Origin: Alphaproteobacteria bacterium
GTDB lineage: Bacteria; Pseudomonadota; Alphaproteobacteria; SP197
Length of the DNA: 7,950 bases
Direction of reading: 5' to 3'
Assembly: GCA_022822575.1 (NCBI GenBank)
Contig: JAJEBJ010000392.1
Coordinates: 1-7,950 of the forward strand
Shown here: positions 5,709 to 7,950 of the stretch, piece after piece
Numbering within the stretch: the first letter of the stretch is position 1
Layout: each line of letters opens with the position of its first letter
The notes under the pieces: model-generated
Databases searched by the model: none
What the model saw: the letters and a program-made list of their open reading frames with translations, nothing else
Told to the model about the DNA's origin: nothing
Position numbers and translations under genes: made by a program

Positions 5709-6485
5709 ATGAATGTCACGTTGCCGTTCGCGTCACGCGAATCGACACGGCGCCTGCGTCGCCATCTCATCGCCGTGGTGCTGTCAATCGCCGTCTTCTC
5801 GTGGCTGGGTCCCTTTGGCACGGCCACCCGCCTCGAACCGGGGGTCCTGGTGGCCTACTGGGCCGTGGCGATTGCCGGCAACTGGCTGATTGCCATGACC
5901 ACTGTTCCCTTCGCCATCCGCCTCTTCCGGCAGGCAGGCAGGCCCGCCATTGCGGGCATTGCGGCTGGCTCGGCGATCGCCGCCCTGCCCGGCACCGGAC
6001 TCGTGTGGATTCTCGAATGGGGACTTGCCGGAACCACCGCCTCGGCAACCATGCTGGCATGGCTCTACGCCTGTGTGGTGGTGGTCTACCTCGTGCTGGC
6101 GTTCCTTGCCTGGCACTTCGTCGAGCTGCCCTTGCGGACACGCGAAGAGACCTCCTCGATTCCACCGCCTGCCCGCTCACCCTTCCTGTCACGCCTGCCG
6201 GCCCGCCTCGGTGAAGATCTGCTTCATCTTCACATGCAGGATCACTATGTCGAGGCGGCGACTGCGCGGGGAAGTGAACTCGTGCTGTTGCGTTTCCGCG
6301 ATGCCCTGCGCGAGGTCGAGGACCTCGACGGCATGCAGGTCCATCGTTCCCACTGGGTGGCGCGGTATGCTGTCAGACGCGTGGTGCGACGCGACGGCCG
6401 CATCTTCCTGGAGCTCACCAATGGCGCCATGGTGCCGGTCAGCCGCTCCTTCCAGCCGGCCTTGCGGGAGAACGGCTGGCTGTAG
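5709..6485 (+). CDS. Membrane-anchored LytTR-domain transcriptional regulator
   Basis: A 258-residue protein. Four hydrophobic segments (about 19-37, 45-65, 78-102, 112-136) form an N-terminal membrane domain after a basic stretch (RRLRRH). A short proline-containing linker leads to a C-terminal LytTR domain (about 158-258) with LLHLHMQDHYVEA, LLRFRDALREVE, GMQVHRSHWVARYAV and VPVSRSFQPALRENGW, which closely follow the family pattern. It has no receiver domain and no kinase, so it is a one-component type: the membrane part probably senses a ligand or membrane state and the LytTR part binds DNA. ATG 5709 is preferred to an upstream in-frame GTG (5685) because GGCAGGGA lies 10 nt before it. It is divergent from the DUF2141-oxygenase operon, which suggests local control of that operon (inference). 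Its stop lies in a perfect palindrome shared with the convergent csaA gene. Confidence 0.9.
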   Translation: MNVTLPFASRESTRRLRRHLIAVVLSIAVFSWLGPFGTATRLEPGVLVAYWAVAIAGNWLIAMTTVPFAIRLFRQAGRPAIAGIAAGSAIAALPGTGLVWILEWGLAGTTASATMLAWLYACVVVVYLVLAFLAWHFVELPLRTREETSSIPPPARSPFLSRLPARLGEDLLHLHMQDHYVEAATARGSELVLLRFRDALREVEDLDGMQVHRSHWVARYAVRRVVRRDGRIFLELTNGAMVPVSRSFQPALRENGWL

Positions 6486-6509
6486 GGCGCCCTACCCGAG
6501 GCGGGCGCC
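6482..6509. terminator. GC palindromes at the lytTR/csaA convergent junction
   Basis: GTAGGGCGCCCTAC (6482-6495) is a perfect 14-bp palindrome holding both opposing TAG stop codons. GGCGCCC (6486-6492) can alternatively pair with GGGCGCC (6503-6509) in a 7-bp GC stem with a 10-nt loop. Either could act as a shared 3'-end structure. No T-tract is present. Confidence 0.35.
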
Positions 6510-6836
6510 GTCGGGGACGCTGCTGTCCGGAGAGACGAGCACGATGGCGCCATCATGATCGGTGAACCCCAGGGTGAGGACCTCCGACATGAAGGGACCG
6601 ATCTGGCGCGGCGCAAAGTTGACCACGGCCGCCACCTGGCGGCCAACAAGATCTTCGGCCGTGTAGCGGTCAGTGATCTGCGCCGAACTCTTGCGCGTGC
6701 CGATCTCCTCTCCGAAATCGATCCAGAGCTTCAGGGCCGGTTTGCGGGCCTCGGGAAAGGGTTCCGCACGGACCACGGTGCCTGCGCGGATATCGACATC
6801 GAGGAAAGCGTCGAACGGAATGACGGGTGTGCTCAC
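6492..6836 (-). CDS. csaA: CsaA-type tRNA-binding OB-fold protein (putative secretion chaperone)
   Basis: A 114-residue single-domain protein of the CsaA family, the OB-fold tRNA-binding domain also found at the ends of MetRS and PheRS. Family landmarks run through the whole length: FLDVDIRAGTVVRAEPFPEARKPALKLWIDFG (11-42), the signature GTRKSSAQITDRY (46-58), LVGRQVAAVVNFAPRQIGPFMSEVLTLGF (63-91) and the C-terminal VPDGARLG. Bacillus subtilis CsaA is described as a dimeric chaperone-like factor linked to protein export; tRNA binding is typical of the fold, and the role in alphaproteobacteria is uncertain. The start is a GTG at 6836 with AGAGG a few bases upstream. It overlaps the stop of the TetR gene by 4 bp (GTGA), so translation is probably coupled. 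It ends 6 bp from the convergent LytTR gene. Confidence 0.93.
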   Translation of the reverse strand: MSTPVIPFDAFLDVDIRAGTVVRAEPFPEARKPALKLWIDFGEEIGTRKSSAQITDRYTAEDLVGRQVAAVVNFAPRQIGPFMSEVLTLGFTDHDGAIVLVSPDSSVPDGARLG

Positions 6837-7438
6837 GCACCGGCCTCTTCGGGTTCCGGACCCGGCGAACGCCAGGCGAGGTTCTGCAGACGTTCGGCCA
6901 TGGCCAGCCTCTTGTCGAGATGGGCCATGGTGCGCGCCATGTCGTCGCTCTCATCGGACTGCCAGACGCGAAGAACATCGAACCAGACCAGCATGAGACC
7001 CTTCGTGCGCAGGGCGCCGGCCGGACCTCCGGCATCGATTCCCGCTGCCTCCAGCATCCATCGCATCGAGGCCTGGGTCAGACAGAAGCCCTGAAGGGCC
7101 GACCCCGGATTCCCCAGTGAAGCACGGATGATGGACCAGGCCGCCTTGCGGTGGGCCGAAAGCGCATCAAGCCGGCGCATGATGACATCGAACAGGCGGT
7201 CTCTGGGCGATTCATCGCCAAGATCACCGGTGTCGCCGGCCAGCACCGCCGCGTCAATGCGGGCCGAAAAAGCCTTCAGGATGGCGTTGCGTGTCGGATA
7301 GACGGCATGGAGTTCCGCCAGCGAGACGCCACTGGCCTCGGCGACATCACGCATGGTGAGATCGCGCCAGCCTGCCGTTGCCGCCAGTTCCAGGGCGGCG
7401 TCGAGAAGCACATCGGAAACGTCCGCTTTCCTGGCCAT
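6833..7438 (-). CDS. TetR/AcrR-family transcriptional regulator
   Basis: A 201-residue protein. The N-terminal helix-turn-helix is seen as VLLDAALELAATAGWRDLTMRDVAEASGVSLAELHAVYPTRNAILKAFSARID (about 10-62), the standard TetR layout with a slightly atypical recognition helix (LAELHAVYPTRNAIL instead of ...LYxHFxxKExLL). The C-terminal helical region is predicted to bind ligand and dimerise, with RKAAWSIIRASLGNP and SMRWMLEAAGID; it shows no family I can name. The last residues (SPGPEPEEAGA) look disordered. The open frame runs upstream over proC; ATG 7438 is chosen because the HTH starts directly after it and a GGGAAGGAG purine run precedes it, unusually close. It lies between proC (70-bp gap) and csaA (4-bp overlap). 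Target and ligand unknown; autoregulation or control of csaA is possible. Confidence 0.85.
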   Translation of the reverse strand: MARKADVSDVLLDAALELAATAGWRDLTMRDVAEASGVSLAELHAVYPTRNAILKAFSARIDAAVLAGDTGDLGDESPRDRLFDVIMRRLDALSAHRKAAWSIIRASLGNPGSALQGFCLTQASMRWMLEAAGIDAGGPAGALRTKGLMLVWFDVLRVWQSDESDDMARTMAHLDKRLAMAERLQNLAWRSPGPEPEEAGA

Positions 7439-7470
7439 TCTCCTTCCCGCATTCACCTGCGTCGAGAGTA

Positions 7471-7495
7471 GTCTGCCAGCCCGGTGGTGGCAAAC
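7471..7495 (-). other. Hairpin between proC and tetR
   Basis: On the minus strand GTTTGCCA and TGGCAGAC can form an 8-bp stem with one G-U pair around a 9-nt loop (CCACCGGGC). It lies 14 nt after the proC stop and about 30 nt before the tetR start. Without a T-tract it is more likely an RNA-stability or attenuation element than a full terminator. Confidence 0.3.
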
Positions 7496-7508
7496 CGGAA
7501 CCGCCGCG

Positions 7509-7950
7509 TCACTGCCGGCCAAGTTCCCAGGAACGGCGGGTGGCTGCAGTGACGGCGCGGTCGAACAACGGCTGCATGCCGTCCTCGGCCATGAGAACGC
7601 CGAGGGCTTCGAGCGTCGTGCCGCCTGGACTCGAGACATTGCGCCGCAGCTGGGCCGGAGTCTCGTCCGCCTGCAGCGCCAGTTCACCTGCACCGGCGAC
7701 CGTATGGAGGGCCAGCCTGGCCGCGACCGCCTCAGGCAGACCATTCGCGATACCGGCGCGGGTCAGGGTCTCGATGAGCAGAAAGACATAGGCCGGACCA
7801 CCGCCAGAGAGCGCCGTCACGGCATCCATGAGAGATTCGTCGTCCAGCCAGACGGTTTCCCCGACACTTGCCAGCAGTGATTCGGCCGTCCCCCTCGATT
7901 CGCCCGTCACGTGGCTGTTCGCCACCATGGCGGTGATTCCCCTGCCGATG
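7509..7950 (-). CDS. proC: Pyrroline-5-carboxylate reductase, C-terminal part (5' truncated by window edge)
   Basis: NAD(P)H-dependent enzyme of the last step of proline synthesis (1-pyrroline-5-carboxylate to L-proline). 146 residues are visible out of a usual length near 270, covering the end of the Rossmann domain and the all-alpha dimerisation/catalytic domain. Landmarks are IGRGITAMVAN at the window edge, DDESLMDAVTALSGGGPAYVFLLIETLTRAG (the ProC signature, with SGGGPAY where SGSGPAY is usual), ANGLPEAVAARLALHTVAGAGELAL and LRRNVSSPGGTTLEAL. The ATG at 7928 is internal, since the frame and homology continue to 7949. It is the upstream member of a same-strand run with tetR and csaA; its promoter and start lie outside the window. 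The identification is firm. Confidence 0.95.
   Translation of the reverse strand, partial: IGRGITAMVANSHVTGESRGTAESLLASVGETVWLDDESLMDAVTALSGGGPAYVFLLIETLTRAGIANGLPEAVAARLALHTVAGAGELALQADETPAQLRRNVSSPGGTTLEALGVLMAEDGMQPLFDRAVTAATRRSWELGRQ

Noticed and set aside
7439..7744. Upstream extension of the TetR frame
   Set aside because: It overlaps the well-supported proC gene, and the HTH domain begins right after ATG 7438.

Overview
The window is dense, GC-rich bacterial chromosome (above 60% G+C by eye) with short intergenic gaps and several start/stop overlaps. The gene set points to an alphaproteobacterium: an alphaproteobacterial-type IlvE divergent from a PetP-like MarR regulator, a PetR-like response regulator, a DUF2141/carotenoid oxygenase pair, and a proC/csaA cluster. 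I recognised no rRNA, tRNA, CRISPR array, insertion sequence, prophage or origin. Genus cannot be set from the sequence alone.

Layout. 1-260 (+): C-terminal part of a VapC-type PIN-domain toxin, cut by the window edge. 290-1168 (-): branched-chain amino acid aminotransferase (ilvE). 1250-3671 (+): a tightly overlapped three-gene operon of MarR/PetP-like regulator, OmpR/PetR-like response regulator and EnvZ-like sensor kinase. 5610-3693 (-): a two-gene operon of a small exported DUF2141 protein followed by a carotenoid oxygenase with a putative Tat signal. 5709-6485 (+): a four-TM membrane protein with a C-terminal LytTR DNA-binding domain, divergent from that operon. 7950-6492 (-): proC (partial), a TetR-family regulator and csaA, all in one direction.

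How the genes may work together. The 81-bp gap between ilvE and the MarR gene is AT-rich compared with its surroundings. It holds a perfect 7-7-7 inverted repeat (TATGTCA-N7-TGACATA) that covers the MarR start codon and also contains a consensus TTGACA -35 for ilvE on the other strand. This is a strong candidate operator through which the MarR protein could control itself, the two-component pair and ilvE. In the second half, two exported proteins (DUF2141 and the oxygenase) diverge from a membrane-anchored LytTR regulator. That suggests a locally regulated extracytoplasmic carotenoid or apocarotenoid cleavage module, which is the best candidate here for an undescribed system. The three convergent gene pairs have gaps of 29, 21 and 6 bp, and each junction has a GC-rich hairpin or palindrome that includes stop codons but no T-tract.
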